55,738 nt of DNA from Pseudoalteromonas sp. FUC4. Its GTDB lineage: Bacteria; Pseudomonadota; Gammaproteobacteria; Enterobacterales; Alteromonadaceae. The stretch spans positions 267 through 56,004 of the forward strand of contig NZ_SEUI01000005.1 of NCBI RefSeq assembly GCF_008370255.1, written 5' to 3'. Below are positions 28,975-38,406 of the stretch, one piece after another; position 1 is the first letter of the stretch; every line of letters begins with the position of its first letter. The position numbers were made by a program, and so were the translations under genes. The notes beneath the pieces are model-generated. The model was not told where the DNA came from, searched no databases, and worked only from the letters and a program-made list of their open reading frames with translations.

Positions 28975-29601
28975 CTACCTGGGCGGATCAATAATCCCAC
29001 TAATTGAAGCGTTTTTTCTAAACCATCCAGCAATAGAGTAGCGCTCATCAACTGCGGGAAGTACTTCGTGAGCAAAGCGCTCGCTTTCAAACATAACTAA
29101 TGTACCAGCCGTTGGTTTAATCGTTATTTCTACTTCTTTACTTTTAGGTTTATAAATAACAAGTTCGCCACCATGCTCTGGTGTATTTAAATAAAGCACC
29201 GTTGTAAATACACGATTAGATCGACCTTTAAATGCATCTAAGTGCTTTTTGTAAAAGTCCCCCTGCGTATATTTTGCATAATGACATTCGTAATCAAATA
29301 GACCCATAAAAAAGCTACGATTTAACGTGGTTTTTATACTTTGCATTATTGCTTGATAAGTAAGCTGTGCTTGAGAACTGCCATCAAACCAATAAGTTTT
29401 GTCAGTACGAATAGTTTTATCTATTTGTAAGTTATTTAATCGACCAATACCGGCAAGGCTAAAGTGGGGGTTTATACGGTGACAATCTGCAACTAAATCG
29501 TTAACTAAATCGGCAATAAGCGCGTTATGAATTACGGTGTAACCTTGGCGTTCTATATCATCTAAATAGACATCAGGACCAAAAAGTGTGTTCATCCACA
29601 T
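28975..29601 (-). CDS. 2OG-Fe(II) oxygenase (prolyl-4-hydroxylase-like)
   Basis: A 208-residue Fe(II)/2-oxoglutarate dioxygenase of the P4H-like fold. The metal ligands are readable: the HxD pair in HLDAFKGRSNR (about residues 110-120) and the distal His in ERFAHEVLPA (about 176-185); the 2OG-binding Arg is in ERYSIAGWFRK (about 188-198). LYLNTPEHGGELVIY is the typical strand between. The substrate is unknown; relatives hydroxylate prolyl residues or small molecules. The gene is monocistronic, convergent with ubiA. Confidence 0.85.
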   Translation of the reverse strand: MWMNTLFGPDVYLDDIERQGYTVIHNALIADLVNDLVADCHRINPHFSLAGIGRLNNLQIDKTIRTDKTYWFDGSSQAQLTYQAIMQSIKTTLNRSFFMGLFDYECHYAKYTQGDFYKKHLDAFKGRSNRVFTTVLYLNTPEHGGELVIYKPKSKEVEITIKPTAGTLVMFESERFAHEVLPAVDERYSIAGWFRKNASISGIIDPPR

Positions 29602-29610
29602 CAGCTGTTT

Positions 29611-29675
29611 AAAAAAGGTGCGACAGTGTAGCCGAAAAGCGATTTAAAGCTACTGTTTATTACGCCGCACTTTTT
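29611..29675. repeat. Nested palindrome between LysR and oxygenase genes
   Basis: An outer arm pair (AAAAAAGGTGCG at 29611-29622 and CGCACTTTTT at 29666-29675) encloses an inner pair (ACAGTGTAGC at 29623-29632 and GCTACTGT at 29649-29656). Read on the minus strand it ends in CGCACC followed by T's, so it may act as a long-armed terminator of the LysR gene. The two-level architecture also resembles a palindromic intergenic repeat. Confidence 0.5.
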
Positions 29676-29686
29676 AAAATATTGGA

Positions 29687-30571
29687 TTAGCTAAATGTAG
29701 CTCCCGCTTTCTTTATAAGCGATAGTAAATGCTCTACATGTTCAGTAATAGAGGTTTGCTGGCTTGTTTGTACTACGAGTTGTTCGTGGTTTAAATCTTT
29801 ATTTGTTTTCAGTTGCACGAGTTCAGGATTTTCTGCGATTGTGTTTGCATGTTCAATGCTTGCAATAGCAAAATGATCTGATTTAACTACGCCAGCCATT
29901 ACTTGCTCAATACTGCCCACTTTAATACTTGATGATTTATTTAAAGAATCAATAGCTTCATTAAGCATGGTTTGCACTTGTTTCGATTGAGAGAAGCAGC
30001 CAAACATAGGATAGCTATCAAGGTTTTGCTTACTTATATCGTTTTTATGTGCGAGAGGGTGATTTTTTGAAACAAATAATACAAGCTGATCTGGTAAGTG
30101 AATATCACTGCCAATACTATTAATCGCTTGAGAGTATACACTTATGTCTATTTCACCTTGTTGGAGTCTGCGTGTTAGCTCTTGTTGATCTTGTAATTGC
30201 ATTTCAATTTTTATATGAGGATATTGAGCTAAAAACTGCCCACAAGAAATAGGTACTATGCTGCTTGCCTTATTGGTATAGCCAATAACCAGCTTTTCGT
30301 TAGCATTACCGTTTACTGATTGAAAAATCCGTTTTTTCGTTAGCTCAAGTTCCGATAGAGTCGTTTTAGCATATTCAAGAAAAAGTTCGCCTTCTGGCGT
30401 TAATTTAACTGAACGTGTTGAGCGTTTAACTAATTCATATCCCATTTCATTTTCAAGTGTTTGAATGCTGCGCGTTAGCGCTGAAGTACTGATTTGGGTT
30501 TGTTCAGCTGCTTGTCTAAAGTGACGTAACACTCCAAGTGCTACAAATTGCTCTAATTGTTCAAATCTCAC
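29687..30571 (-). CDS. LysR-family transcriptional regulator
   Basis: A 294-residue LysR-type DNA-binding regulator. The winged helix-turn-helix covers about residues 1-60 (FRQAAEQTQISTSALTRSIQTLE is the recognition region) and the remaining 200 residues form the periplasmic-binding-protein-like effector domain. I chose GTG at 30571 because AAGGA lies a good distance before it and the family N-terminus (RFEQLEQFVAL) starts there; an upstream ATG at 30685 would add 38 unusual residues. The target and effector are unknown. No divergent gene is adjacent: upstream is a 376-base gap, then a minus-strand gene. Confidence 0.9.
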   Translation of the reverse strand: MRFEQLEQFVALGVLRHFRQAAEQTQISTSALTRSIQTLENEMGYELVKRSTRSVKLTPEGELFLEYAKTTLSELELTKKRIFQSVNGNANEKLVIGYTNKASSIVPISCGQFLAQYPHIKIEMQLQDQQELTRRLQQGEIDISVYSQAINSIGSDIHLPDQLVLFVSKNHPLAHKNDISKQNLDSYPMFGCFSQSKQVQTMLNEAIDSLNKSSSIKVGSIEQVMAGVVKSDHFAIASIEHANTIAENPELVQLKTNKDLNHEQLVVQTSQQTSITEHVEHLLSLIKKAGATFS

Positions 30572-30798
30572 TTTATAGTCCTTTTTTATAAGTAAGTCGC
30601 AGATACAGCGGACATCAAATATATTAATTTTTATTCTAAAGTTTAGTAAAATTTTATATTGAAATATATTTTCAAGTTCATACATGTTTCCAGCAGGATA
30701 CCCCCCTTTTAGTATTAATTAAAGAAAAAAGCGACCAAATAGTATTACTTTTTTACTTGAAGACTAGCTGTTTATTGCTCTTTATCGACATTTTTGCA

Positions 30799-30832
30799 AT
30801 TGACTATTTTGATAAAGTTATTCTTAGTCAAT
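30799..30832. repeat. Inverted repeat in the gap upstream of the LysR gene
   Basis: ATTGACTA and TAGTCAAT are perfect 8-base arms separated by 18 bases. They lie in the 376-base gap between the LysR gene and the DUF2721 gene (30572-30947), which otherwise holds only AT-rich sequence and the DUF2721 terminator. A regulator site, possibly LysR autoregulation, is possible but unproven. Confidence 0.35.
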
Positions 30833-30871
30833 AGGTTAATTGGATAGTTGGAGTCTTATTGTTCTAATTAA

Positions 30872-30901
30872 TAAAAAAGTATGCCCCAAAATGGGGCATG
30901 C
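30872..30901 (-). terminator. Rho-independent terminator after the DUF2721 gene
   Basis: On the minus strand ATGCCCC pairs with GGGGCAT around ATTTT and runs into ACTTTTTTATT. It lies 47 bases after the DUF2721 stop. Confidence 0.8.
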
Positions 30902-30947
30902 ATATAAGATTATTGTGACAAATAATAGGGAGGCGATAAATACAGAT

Positions 30948-31370
30948 TTATTTCACAAAATTCCGGCTAATTCTATTGCTTAATGGTTTGTTTTCAATGC
31001 TTTGTAGTTCTATTTCAATTGCATCGCAGGAAATATGTATTTCAAATAAAGACGTTAATAACGATAGACTTAAGCAAGCTAAACTAACACCAAATAAAAT
31101 AATGCCCGTGGTATTAAATTCAATAAATAAAGCAAACATTGAAAATGTACACAGTAAAAAAGAGGCGACTCCGTATACTTGCATTGTTCTAATTAGCTTA
31201 ATGCGTTTACGTAAATTAGTGATTTGAGCCACTACAACAGGGCGAATAGATTCACCCTCGCGCGTATTTAACTCCCTAATTAATTGCGCTAAAACTAAAA
31301 ATCGGTTTGTATAGGCTAGCAATAACAGCGATATGGCCGGAAAAAGTAGGCCCGGGGTTGTAAGTGTCAT
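30948..31370 (-). CDS. DUF2721 family membrane protein
   Basis: A 140-residue integral membrane protein of the DUF2721 family, function unknown. Three hydrophobic segments are visible: about residues 5-27 (TPGLLFPAISLLLLAYTNRFL), 64-84 and 88-110. Between the first and second is a basic loop with QITNLRKRIKLIRTMQVYG, characteristic of the family. AAGGA precedes the ATG. The gene is divergent from the DUF2007 gene and has its own terminator, so it is probably monocistronic. Confidence 0.82.
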   Translation of the reverse strand: MTLTTPGLLFPAISLLLLAYTNRFLVLAQLIRELNTREGESIRPVVVAQITNLRKRIKLIRTMQVYGVASFLLCTFSMFALFIEFNTTGIILFGVSLACLSLSLLTSLFEIHISCDAIEIELQSIENKPLSNRISRNFVK

Positions 31371-31445
31371 GTTTATTCCTTAAAAGTGCAGCATGCTAGT
31401 AATCTAGCGCAGGATATTGTTAACACAAAATAAATGAGGTGAATA

Positions 31446-31799
31446 TTGCAAAATATTAATAATAAAAACTCAACAGATAGCTCTTTTCAATGGGTTACAA
31501 TTTATAAAGCCGAAAACACCCTTGAAGCCAATATTATTAAAGGTTTAATACAAACCAGTGGCATTGAATGCAAAATAAAAGGTGAGATGCTCCAAGGCGC
31601 AATGGGAGAAATTCCATTTGATCAAACACAAGTTAGTGTGCAGGTTTATGCGATAAAAGAGCGCCATGCGCGACAAATATTGGTAAACTATCAACAAGTA
31701 AAACAATCCGCTCCAGATTGGGTATGCCCTAACTGTAATGAGCATAATGGATCAACATTCGATTTTTGTTGGTCGTGTGAGACGTTAAAGAATGACTAA
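31446..31799 (+). CDS. DUF2007 protein with C-terminal zinc ribbon
   Basis: A 117-residue cytoplasmic protein. The DUF2007 fold (about residues 15-85, WVTIYKAENTLEANIIKGLIQ onward), related to PII-like signal-transducing proteins, is followed by a RanBP2-type zinc ribbon with Cys94, Cys97, Cys108 and Cys111 (VCPNCNEHN...FCWSC). TTG start at 31446, with GAGGT about eight bases upstream. Its end overlaps the next gene by eight bases, so the two are co-translated. The partner and ligand are unknown. Confidence 0.8.
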   Translation: MQNINNKNSTDSSFQWVTIYKAENTLEANIIKGLIQTSGIECKIKGEMLQGAMGEIPFDQTQVSVQVYAIKERHARQILVNYQQVKQSAPDWVCPNCNEHNGSTFDFCWSCETLKND

Positions 31800-32382
31800 A
31801 GCAAATAATTTTCAGCGTATTAGAGAGCTTAACTATTTACAGAAAGCCGTTTTAGCGAGTGCTTTAATAGAGCGAATGCTGCCAAATTACGGTTTATTTA
31901 GCGAAGCAACGGGATTTGGTGACGAAACTTTATTACGTAGTTCGCTTAATGTTTGTTGGGAAAAAATATTACTGCCTAAAAGTAAAATAGATCTCGAAAA
32001 ACAAGTTGAAAAAATAGAACCAAATGTTCCTGAACTTGCTGATTTTGATATGTTTGGTACTTACCCTGCTATTGATGCTGCAACGTCTTTACTTAGCTTA
32101 ATGCACGGTTTAATGGCGCAAGATGAGCAAGAGTTTATTAGTGTCAGTAAAATATCTCAAGCAACAGTGGCTCGATTTATTGAATATCAAATGACGGTTG
32201 AAGGTGAGGTTGCAGATAACACAGCGGTTAGAGAGCACCCACTAATGCAATACGAAATTGAAGTATTAGGTGAGCTAATTAATTTTGTAGAAAATATGGG
32301 GCGTATCACCTCTGATAGCGTAAAAACACTTAAAAAGTTTGCCCTAGAAGATGGCCAAACAAATATTGGCCTTACGTTATAA
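31792..32382 (+). CDS. yjaG: YjaG-like DUF416 protein
   Basis: A 196-residue mostly helical cytoplasmic protein of the YjaG/DUF416 family, function unknown. Typical stretches are LNYLQKAVLASALIERMLPNY (about residues 13-33) and DFDMFGTYPAIDAATSLLSLMHG (about 83-105). It starts within the last codons of the DUF2007 gene, and tsaD begins 38 bases after its stop. Orthologues occur singly in many gammaproteobacteria. Confidence 0.88.
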   Translation: MTKANNFQRIRELNYLQKAVLASALIERMLPNYGLFSEATGFGDETLLRSSLNVCWEKILLPKSKIDLEKQVEKIEPNVPELADFDMFGTYPAIDAATSLLSLMHGLMAQDEQEFISVSKISQATVARFIEYQMTVEGEVADNTAVREHPLMQYEIEVLGELINFVENMGRITSDSVKTLKKFALEDGQTNIGLTL

Positions 32383-32420
32383 AAGTAGCAAAGTAGAATT
32401 TTAAAGGCAGGAGAAGTACA

Positions 32421-33434
32421 GTGCGAATTTTAGGCATTGAGTCGTCATGTGATGAAACAGGTATTGCAATATACGATGACGAAAAAGGCTTGTTAGCTCA
32501 TCAATTATACAGCCAAGTAAAAGTACACGCTGATTACGGCGGTGTAGTGCCAGAACTTGCATCGCGCGATCATGTTCGTAAAACATTACCACTTATAGAT
32601 GCAGCATTTGCACAAGCAGGTTGTTGCCCAGAAGACTTAGATGGCATTGCTTATACTGCAGGCCCAGGTTTAGTTGGTGCATTATTGGTAGGTACGTCTA
32701 TTGGTCGCTCATTAGCATACGGCTGGGATATACCTGCCGTAGCAGTACATCACATGGAAGGGCATTTACTTGCTCCGATGCTTGAAGAGAATATTCCTGA
32801 GTTTCCGTTTATTGCATTGCTTGTATCGGGCGGTCATACCATGATGGTTAAAGTAGCGGGTATTGGTCAATACGAAGTATTGGGTGAGTCAGTTGATGAT
32901 GCCGCAGGCGAGGCCTTTGACAAAACAGCTAAGTTACTTGGTCTTGATTACCCCGGTGGTCCGCGCTTAGCTAAAATGGCCGAACAAGGGGTCGCTAAGC
33001 GTTTTGTATTTCCTCGCCCTATGACCGATAAGCCAGGTCTTGATTTTAGTTTTAGTGGTTTAAAAACAGCGGCATCAATCACGATTCGTGAAAATGACGA
33101 CGACGATCAAACCAAAGCTGATATAGCGCATGCATTTCAAACGGCGGTTATTGATACGCTCGTTATTAAGTGTAAGCGTGCGCTTAAACAAACAGGTATT
33201 AAGCGTTTAGTAATCGCCGGTGGCGTAAGTGCAAATACACAACTACGTTTACAGCTTGAACGCGTAATGAAAGGAATGAAAGGTGAAGTCTTTTATCCAC
33301 GTACTGAATTTTGTACCGACAACGGTGCTATGATTGCGTATGCTGGAATGCAACGTTTAAAAGCAGGGCAATTTGCCACGCTTGATATGAAAACAAAACC
33401 TCGTTGGCCAATAGATAGCCTTGAGCCGATTTAA
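32421..33434 (+). CDS. tsaD: tRNA N6-adenosine threonylcarbamoyltransferase
   Basis: Transfers the threonylcarbamoyl group from TC-AMP to A37 of ANN-decoding tRNAs (t6A), with TsaB and TsaE. An ASKHA-fold ATPase. The metal-binding HxxxH motif is HHMEGHLLA (about residues 110-118), and [11 protein letters not shown] (about 4-14) is the family N-terminus. FTLVSGGHT-like [13 protein letters not shown] and [12 protein letters not shown] also match. The GTG start at 32421 has GGCAGGAGA upstream. 337 residues, as in E. coli. Convergent with plsY, 11 bases apart. Confidence 0.98.
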   Translation: MRILGIESSCDETGIAIYDDEKGLLAHQLYSQVKVHADYGGVVPELASRDHVRKTLPLIDAAFAQAGCCPEDLDGIAYTAGPGLVGALLVGTSIGRSLAYGWDIPAVAVHHMEGHLLAPMLEENIPEFPFIALLVSGGHTMMVKVAGIGQYEVLGESVDDAAGEAFDKTAKLLGLDYPGGPRLAKMAEQGVAKRFVFPRPMTDKPGLDFSFSGLKTAASITIRENDDDDQTKADIAHAFQTAVIDTLVIKCKRALKQTGIKRLVIAGGVSANTQLRLQLERVMKGMKGEVFYPRTEFCTDNGAMIAYAGMQRLKAGQFATLDMKTKPRWPIDSLEPI

Positions 33435-33445
33435 CTGCTCATATT

Positions 33446-34057
33446 TTAAAGATGTTTATTTTCATCAGTGGGTGCTTTTTTAGCGCCCACTTTTGGTTCG
33501 TCCCCACTAAATAGTCTAATAACATTAGTACGATGACGAAATATAATTAACAGTGTAATAAAAGCAACAGGAAGTGTATAAAGTGGTTTTATCAGCCATG
33601 TATATACAGGCGCTAAGGAGACTGCTACAAGCGCTGCCAGCGATGAATAGCGTGTTATTGCCACAATAACTAACCAAGTACACACAAGTAAACCAGCCAA
33701 TGATAAGCCAATAGGTAATAATGAGCCAAATGCCGTTGCTACGGCTTTACCGCCTTTGAAGCTAAAAAACAGTGGGTACATATGACCTAAACAAGCAGCT
33801 ACTGCAACTAAACCAAGCTCTAAAGGTTCAACTTCTAAAAAATAAGCCCCCCATACAGGAATAGTGCCTTTTAAAATATCAAATACTAAAACTAAGCAAG
33901 CCGGAAATGCTCCGCCTAATCTATAAACATTTGTAGCGCCTGGGTTGTTAGAACCACTATTACGAGGGTCGGGGAGTTTGAACAACCGCGACACTAAAAT
34001 AGCCGACGAAATCGACCCAAGTAAATAAGCTAAAACAAACATTATAGTGGCTAACAC
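33446..34057 (-). CDS. plsY: Acyl-phosphate glycerol-3-phosphate acyltransferase
   Basis: First acylation of glycerol 3-phosphate in phospholipid synthesis, with acyl-phosphate from PlsX as donor. An inner-membrane protein with about five helices. The three conserved loops are visible: GSNNPGATN (about residues 35-43), [12 protein letters not shown] (about 103-114) and [11 protein letters not shown] near the C-terminus. At 203 residues it is typical (E. coli 205). It diverges from folB across 217 bases that contain the presumed promoters. Confidence 0.96.
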   Translation of the reverse strand: MLATIMFVLAYLLGSISSAILVSRLFKLPDPRNSGSNNPGATNVYRLGGAFPACLVLVFDILKGTIPVWGAYFLEVEPLELGLVAVAACLGHMYPLFFSFKGGKAVATAFGSLLPIGLSLAGLLVCTWLVIVAITRYSSLAALVAVSLAPVYTWLIKPLYTLPVAFITLLIIFRHRTNVIRLFSGDEPKVGAKKAPTDENKHL

Positions 34058-34274
34058 ACGCTTCCTTATTTTTTAATTGCTATACCAATTGATAGTGCTT
34101 TTAGGCTATTATTGGCAGCAAAATTTATCGTAAAAATTATTAACAGGCTATTTAATAGCTAGTTTAGTTATTTTGCTATTGTAGAAGTTATTTTTACATA
34201 TTTAAACACTGGCTAAACCATAGTCAGTATTAATTTTATTAATGCTTAGTAGTTTATTGTTATTTGGAGTATCA

Positions 34275-34634
34275 ATGGATAAGGTTTTTATATCTCAATT
34301 GCACGTCGACACTATTATTGGAGTGTACGACTTTGAAAAAGAAAGTAAACAGAGCCTTTATTTTGATATTGAAATGCTAAGCGATATTAAGCCTGCAGCT
34401 GAAAATGACGATATTAATTTAGCACTCGATTACTCAAAAGTAAGTGAGCGAGTTATTGAGCACTGCACTTTAAAACCTGTAGAGTTGCTAGAAACTTTAG
34501 TTGAACAATTAGCGCATATTATTTTAAGCGAGTTTAATACTCCACAAGTTACTATAAGAGTAAGTAAACCAGCAGCAGTAGCACAAGCGCAAACTGTAGG
34601 TGTTGAAATTACACGTGTTAAGGCAACAGGCTAA
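34275..34634 (+). CDS. folB: Dihydroneopterin aldolase
   Basis: Converts 7,8-dihydroneopterin into 6-hydroxymethyl-dihydropterin in folate synthesis. The start ATG at 34275 is chosen because GGAG lies eight bases upstream and MDKVFISQLHVDTIIGVYDFE aligns with E. coli FolB; an ATG 33 bases upstream would add a hydrophobic tail. TIIGVYDFEKESKQSLYFDIEM carries the Glu of the pterin site, and the Lys in VSKPAAVAQAQTVGVEI is typical. 119 residues. It is followed without a gap by folK, the next enzyme in the pathway. Confidence 0.95.
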   Translation: MDKVFISQLHVDTIIGVYDFEKESKQSLYFDIEMLSDIKPAAENDDINLALDYSKVSERVIEHCTLKPVELLETLVEQLAHIILSEFNTPQVTIRVSKPAAVAQAQTVGVEITRVKATG

Positions 34635-35123
34635 ATGGCTCAAATTTATATCAGCCTAGGGTCAAATATAAATAAAGCGCATTATATACAATGTGCATTA
34701 ATTGCACTTAAGCAGCACTTTGAGCATATTGTGCACTCGTCTGTTTTTGAAAGTGAAGCAGTAGGGTTTGCTGGCAATAATTTTTATAATTCAGTCGTTG
34801 GTGCTACAACTGATATGTCGCTTGTTGATGTATGCGCTTTATTAAAACAAATAGAGTGTGATAATGGACGCACAGCGAACGATAAAAAATTTAGTCCACG
34901 AACGCTCGATTTAGATTTACTATTTTATGATGATGTAATTTGCGCTTCTCCAGCCCAATTACCACGAGATGAAATAACTAAAAACGCATTTGTATTACAA
35001 CCTCTTAGCGAGGTTGCCCCAAATTTCTATCATCCTGTAGCTAAACAAACGATTGCGCAGTTATGGAGTGAATATAATAATCCTCAACAAAAGCTATGGA
35101 AGGTGGAGTTTTCTAACCCATGA
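34635..35123 (+). CDS. folK: 6-hydroxymethyl-dihydropterin pyrophosphokinase
   Basis: Pyrophosphorylates hydroxymethyl-dihydropterin with [20 protein letters not shown] (about residues 6-22) is the N-terminal signature, and [22 protein letters not shown] (about 80-101) contains the two Mg-binding Asp residues (DLDL). Length 162, as expected. The ATG directly follows the folB TAA, and the next gene uppP overlaps its stop by four bases. Confidence 0.97.
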   Translation: MAQIYISLGSNINKAHYIQCALIALKQHFEHIVHSSVFESEAVGFAGNNFYNSVVGATTDMSLVDVCALLKQIECDNGRTANDKKFSPRTLDLDLLFYDDVICASPAQLPRDEITKNAFVLQPLSEVAPNFYHPVAKQTIAQLWSEYNNPQQKLWKVEFSNP

Positions 35124-35920
35124 GTATCATCGAAATAATTATTTTAGCCCTCATACAGGGATTTACTGAGTTTTTACCAATATCTAGTTCAGCGCACTTA
35201 ATTCTCCCATCACAAATTTTAGGCTGGGAAGATCAAGGGCTTGCGTTTGACGTAGCAGTACATGTTGGTACTTTAATAGCCGTTGTTATTTATTTTCGCA
35301 AAGAGGTCGTCGACATACTCAGTGCGTGGTTTAAATCCTTTGGTGCACAAGGGACTAATGATGATAGTAAGCTAGGTTGGTGGATAATTTTAGGCACTGT
35401 GCCTGCCGCTATTTTAGGCTTACTTTTAAAAGACTTTATAGAGTTGTACCTACGAAGTGCTTGGGTAATTGCTACTACCACAATTGTGTTTGGTTTATTG
35501 CTTTGGTACGCGGATGCAAAAGGTAAGCAAATTAAAACGATTTATCAGCTTAATTGGAAAACAGCACTTATTATTGGTTTTGCACAAGCTGTTGCAATGA
35601 TCCCGGGTACTTCTCGCTCAGGTATCACGATGACTGCTGGTTTAATGCTTGGAATGAATAAACAAAGCGCAGCGCGTTTCTCATTTTTATTAGCCATTCC
35701 TATCATCTCTATGATGGGGCTTTATTATATTGCAGAGTTGGCACTGGGTGATCATGTAGTTGATTGGAACACATTATTACTCGGTGTGGTACTATCGTTC
35801 TTATCGGCTTATGCATGTATATTTATGTTTTTAAAAGTAATAGAGCGAATGGGTATGTTGCCATTTGTGATATATCGTTTATTGCTTGGTGTAGGTTTAA
35901 TTGTATTTTTATCGTTGTAA
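35120..35920 (+). CDS. uppP: Undecaprenyl-diphosphatase
   Basis: Dephosphorylates undecaprenyl diphosphate to recycle the lipid carrier used for peptidoglycan, LPS and capsule synthesis. An inner-membrane protein with about eight helices. The active-site motifs are [16 protein letters not shown] (about residues 14-29), with the catalytic Glu and Ser, and [13 protein letters not shown] (about 166-178) with the Arg. 266 residues. A terminator follows. Mutants of this family alter bacitracin sensitivity, which is family knowledge. Confidence 0.97.
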   Translation: MSIIEIIILALIQGFTEFLPISSSAHLILPSQILGWEDQGLAFDVAVHVGTLIAVVIYFRKEVVDILSAWFKSFGAQGTNDDSKLGWWIILGTVPAAILGLLLKDFIELYLRSAWVIATTTIVFGLLLWYADAKGKQIKTIYQLNWKTALIIGFAQAVAMIPGTSRSGITMTAGLMLGMNKQSAARFSFLLAIPIISMMGLYYIAELALGDHVVDWNTLLLGVVLSFLSAYACIFMFLKVIERMGMLPFVIYRLLLGVGLIVFLSL

Positions 35921-35965
35921 GTAGTCGTTAATCACTAATTAAATGTAATTGGTATATACAAAGCC

Positions 35966-35993
35966 AAAAAAAAGCACCTTTAGGTGCTTTTTT
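35966..35993. terminator. Bidirectional terminator between uppP and the secreted orphan gene
   Basis: AAGCACC and GGTGCTT pair around a TTTA loop, flanked by A runs and T runs. Confidence 0.9.
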
Positions 35994-36009
35994 GGGTTTT
36001 AAACTCAGC

Positions 36010-36798
36010 TTATAAATTTAACAAATAAGATTCTATAAACTGACGTTGGTTGGCGGCCTTTGGTGCTGTTTTAAATATAAGCGTATTGCCATTTTTACGT
36101 AGTTTTAGCTCATTAGTAAATTTACATTCGATAGCATTGAACTGCGCTATGTCATTTTTAAAGCTTTGATCTTTTTCGCACATGTATGCCATTTCGTTTG
36201 CAACTTGTGCACAAAATGAACCTACTGCATACTCTTTTAGGTTTTCATCATCAATGCTTTCCCAGTCAACATTGGTATTTATTTTTAACCCGCATTGCTT
36301 ATCTATTTCGCTATTAGCGGCAGCTATATTTTTTTGCTGATAGCCTAAATGTTTTTCACGATTAAACTTTGCAAGTTTAGCTTGAGTGCCTTTACTTAAT
36401 TGTTGCTCGTATTGCGCTTTTAAATCTTCAACAATGGCAGGGTTTGACTCTTCTTTTTTTGATAAGTAAGTACCATCACGAGTGTCTGGAATATAAAGGT
36501 TGTAAGAGCAACAGCGGTAGCCTTCCTCAACACTTACTAAACTTCTCTGTGTACCATCATACGTATATTTGTACGCTTTATTACTACCATGAGGTTTTAA
36601 ATCGGTTAAAAATACAATGCCATCAATATCATGGTTTATCCCCGTTACTTTTACTAAGGCTTGTTTTTTATCTGTTGTTGGGGCAATAACAACATTAACG
36701 CCTTCGCCCGAACTAAGTTCTATTGGGTACTTTGCAAATTCCAAAGCAAAGCTTTTTTGACTAAGCAAAATACAGGCTATAAAAAATAGTTTTTTCAT
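36010..36798 (-). CDS. Secreted cysteine-rich hypothetical protein
   Basis: I do not recognise this 262-residue protein. Residues 1-18 are a Sec signal peptide (MKKLFFIACILLSQKSFA), so it goes to the periplasm or outside. The mature part has six Cys (96, 97, 169, 196, 207, 225), enough for three disulfides. The first half is beta-rich, the second mostly helical and rich in Lys, Glu and Asn. No enzyme motif is visible. AAGGA precedes the ATG. It stands alone between terminators on one side and the divergent mpl on the other. Confidence 0.85.
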   Translation of the reverse strand: MKKLFFIACILLSQKSFALEFAKYPIELSSGEGVNVVIAPTTDKKQALVKVTGINHDIDGIVFLTDLKPHGSNKAYKYTYDGTQRSLVSVEEGYRCCSYNLYIPDTRDGTYLSKKEESNPAIVEDLKAQYEQQLSKGTQAKLAKFNREKHLGYQQKNIAAANSEIDKQCGLKINTNVDWESIDDENLKEYAVGSFCAQVANEMAYMCEKDQSFKNDIAQFNAIECKFTNELKLRKNGNTLIFKTAPKAANQRQFIESYLLNL

Positions 36799-37049
36799 AT
36801 TAAGTCCTTTTTAAGTTTTAAAGTTATACAGCAGGCTGGTTTATAACATTGATAATAATTGATTAAAAGCAATACAAGGTAAGTAAACGTGCCTATTTTT
36901 TAATTTTTAGCGTTTAAAAAATTGATTAACGTGTTTTTGGCACGAGTGAATTGTGCAGACGTACATAGTAACTAAGCACGAATTTTGGCATTATAGCGCC
37001 ATTAAACTTTGCATAGCGGTAAAGTGAGTATAGGATTTAAGGAAAGTAT

Positions 37050-38405
37050 ATGCATATACATATTTTGGGCATTTGTGGCACGTTTATGGGCGGTATTGCA
37101 GCCATTGCTAAATCGTTGGGTCATAAAGTTACAGGGTCTGATCAAAACGTTTACCCACCAATGAGTACGCAACTTGAGGAGCTTGGCATTGAACTAACTC
37201 AAGGCTACGCGGTATCTCAGTTAGAGCCAAAGCCCGATATGGTCGTTATTGGTAATGCAATGAGCCGTGGTAACCCGTGTGTTGAATATGTGCTTGATAA
37301 AGGCTTGCCTTATACATCTGGCCCTGAGTGGCTCAAGCATAATTTATTACAAAACTCGTGGGTACTTGCTGTCGCTGGTACACATGGTAAAACAACCACA
37401 GCAAGTATGCTTGCGTGGGTGCTAGAGTACGCAGGTTTAAAACCAGGGTTTTTAATTGGCGGCATAGTGCAAAATTTTGGTGTATCGGCAAAAGTGGGAG
37501 AAACGCCATTTTTTGTTATTGAAGCCGATGAATACGACACTGCTTTTTTTGATAAGCGCAGTAAGTTTGTGCATTACCTCCCGCGTACACTTATCTTAAA
37601 TAATCTTGAATTCGATCACGCTGATATTTTTGAAGATTTAAACGCAATAAAAAAACAATTTCATCACTTAATGCGTACATTACCTCAAAGCGGCAAGGTA
37701 ATTTGGCCAAAGCAAGACGTAGCGCTTAATGATGTAATAGCACAAGGGCTTTGGAGCGAAAGCGAAACGCTAGGCGATGATTGGAGCTATGAATTAATAA
37801 AAGCCGATGGAAGTGAGTTTAATGTATTACTTAATGGCGAAAAGCAGGGCTCTGTGTGCTGGCAAGCAATAGGCGAGCATAACGTTAAAAATGCGATTAT
37901 GACTATCGCAGCAGCGCGCCATGTAGGTATAGCCATTGATCATAGTATTGATGCTTTAGGTGAGTTTATTAGCCCTAAAAGGCGCATGGAGCTAAAGGCT
38001 GATATAAATAATATTAAAGTGTATGACGATTTTGCACATCACCCAACAGCAATTAAAACAACGCTTGCAGGATTGCGTGCAAAAGTAGGCGATGAAAAAA
38101 TTATCGCTATTTTAGAGCCGCGATCAAACACCATGAAAATGGGCGTACACCAATATACATTATTAGATTCATTACGTGATGCTGACAACGTACTACTTTT
38201 TGAACCAGAGAATCTAAATTGGTCGCTAAAAGAGCAAGCAGATAAAGCAGGCATGCAGTGCTTTAGCAGCACACAAACAATTATTGATACGGTGCTTGAA
38301 AATATTGAGCCTAATCAACATATTTTAATTATGAGCAATGGCGGCTTTAATGGCCTCCATCAACGTCTTGTTGATGGTTTAGCTGATAAATACAGCGGAG
38401 AATAG
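37050..38405 (+). CDS. mpl: UDP-N-acetylmuramate:L-alanyl-gamma-D-glutamyl-meso-diaminopimelate ligase
   Basis: Recycles murein tripeptide by ligating it to UDP-MurNAc with ATP. A Mur-ligase-fold enzyme of three domains; the P-loop is [14 protein letters not shown] (about residues 107-120). [11 protein letters not shown] (about 190-200) and [13 protein letters not shown] (about 306-318) are Mur-ligase signatures. 451 residues versus 457 in E. coli. It starts a tight run of same-strand genes (ubiX, ABC pair, TrmB-like), separated by 0 to 2 bases, so it probably opens an operon. Confidence 0.96.
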   Translation: MHIHILGICGTFMGGIAAIAKSLGHKVTGSDQNVYPPMSTQLEELGIELTQGYAVSQLEPKPDMVVIGNAMSRGNPCVEYVLDKGLPYTSGPEWLKHNLLQNSWVLAVAGTHGKTTTASMLAWVLEYAGLKPGFLIGGIVQNFGVSAKVGETPFFVIEADEYDTAFFDKRSKFVHYLPRTLILNNLEFDHADIFEDLNAIKKQFHHLMRTLPQSGKVIWPKQDVALNDVIAQGLWSESETLGDDWSYELIKADGSEFNVLLNGEKQGSVCWQAIGEHNVKNAIMTIAAARHVGIAIDHSIDALGEFISPKRRMELKADINNIKVYDDFAHHPTAIKTTLAGLRAKVGDEKIIAILEPRSNTMKMGVHQYTLLDSLRDADNVLLFEPENLNWSLKEQADKAGMQCFSSTQTIIDTVLENIEPNQHILIMSNGGFNGLHQRLVDGLADKYSGE

Positions 38406-38406
38406 T

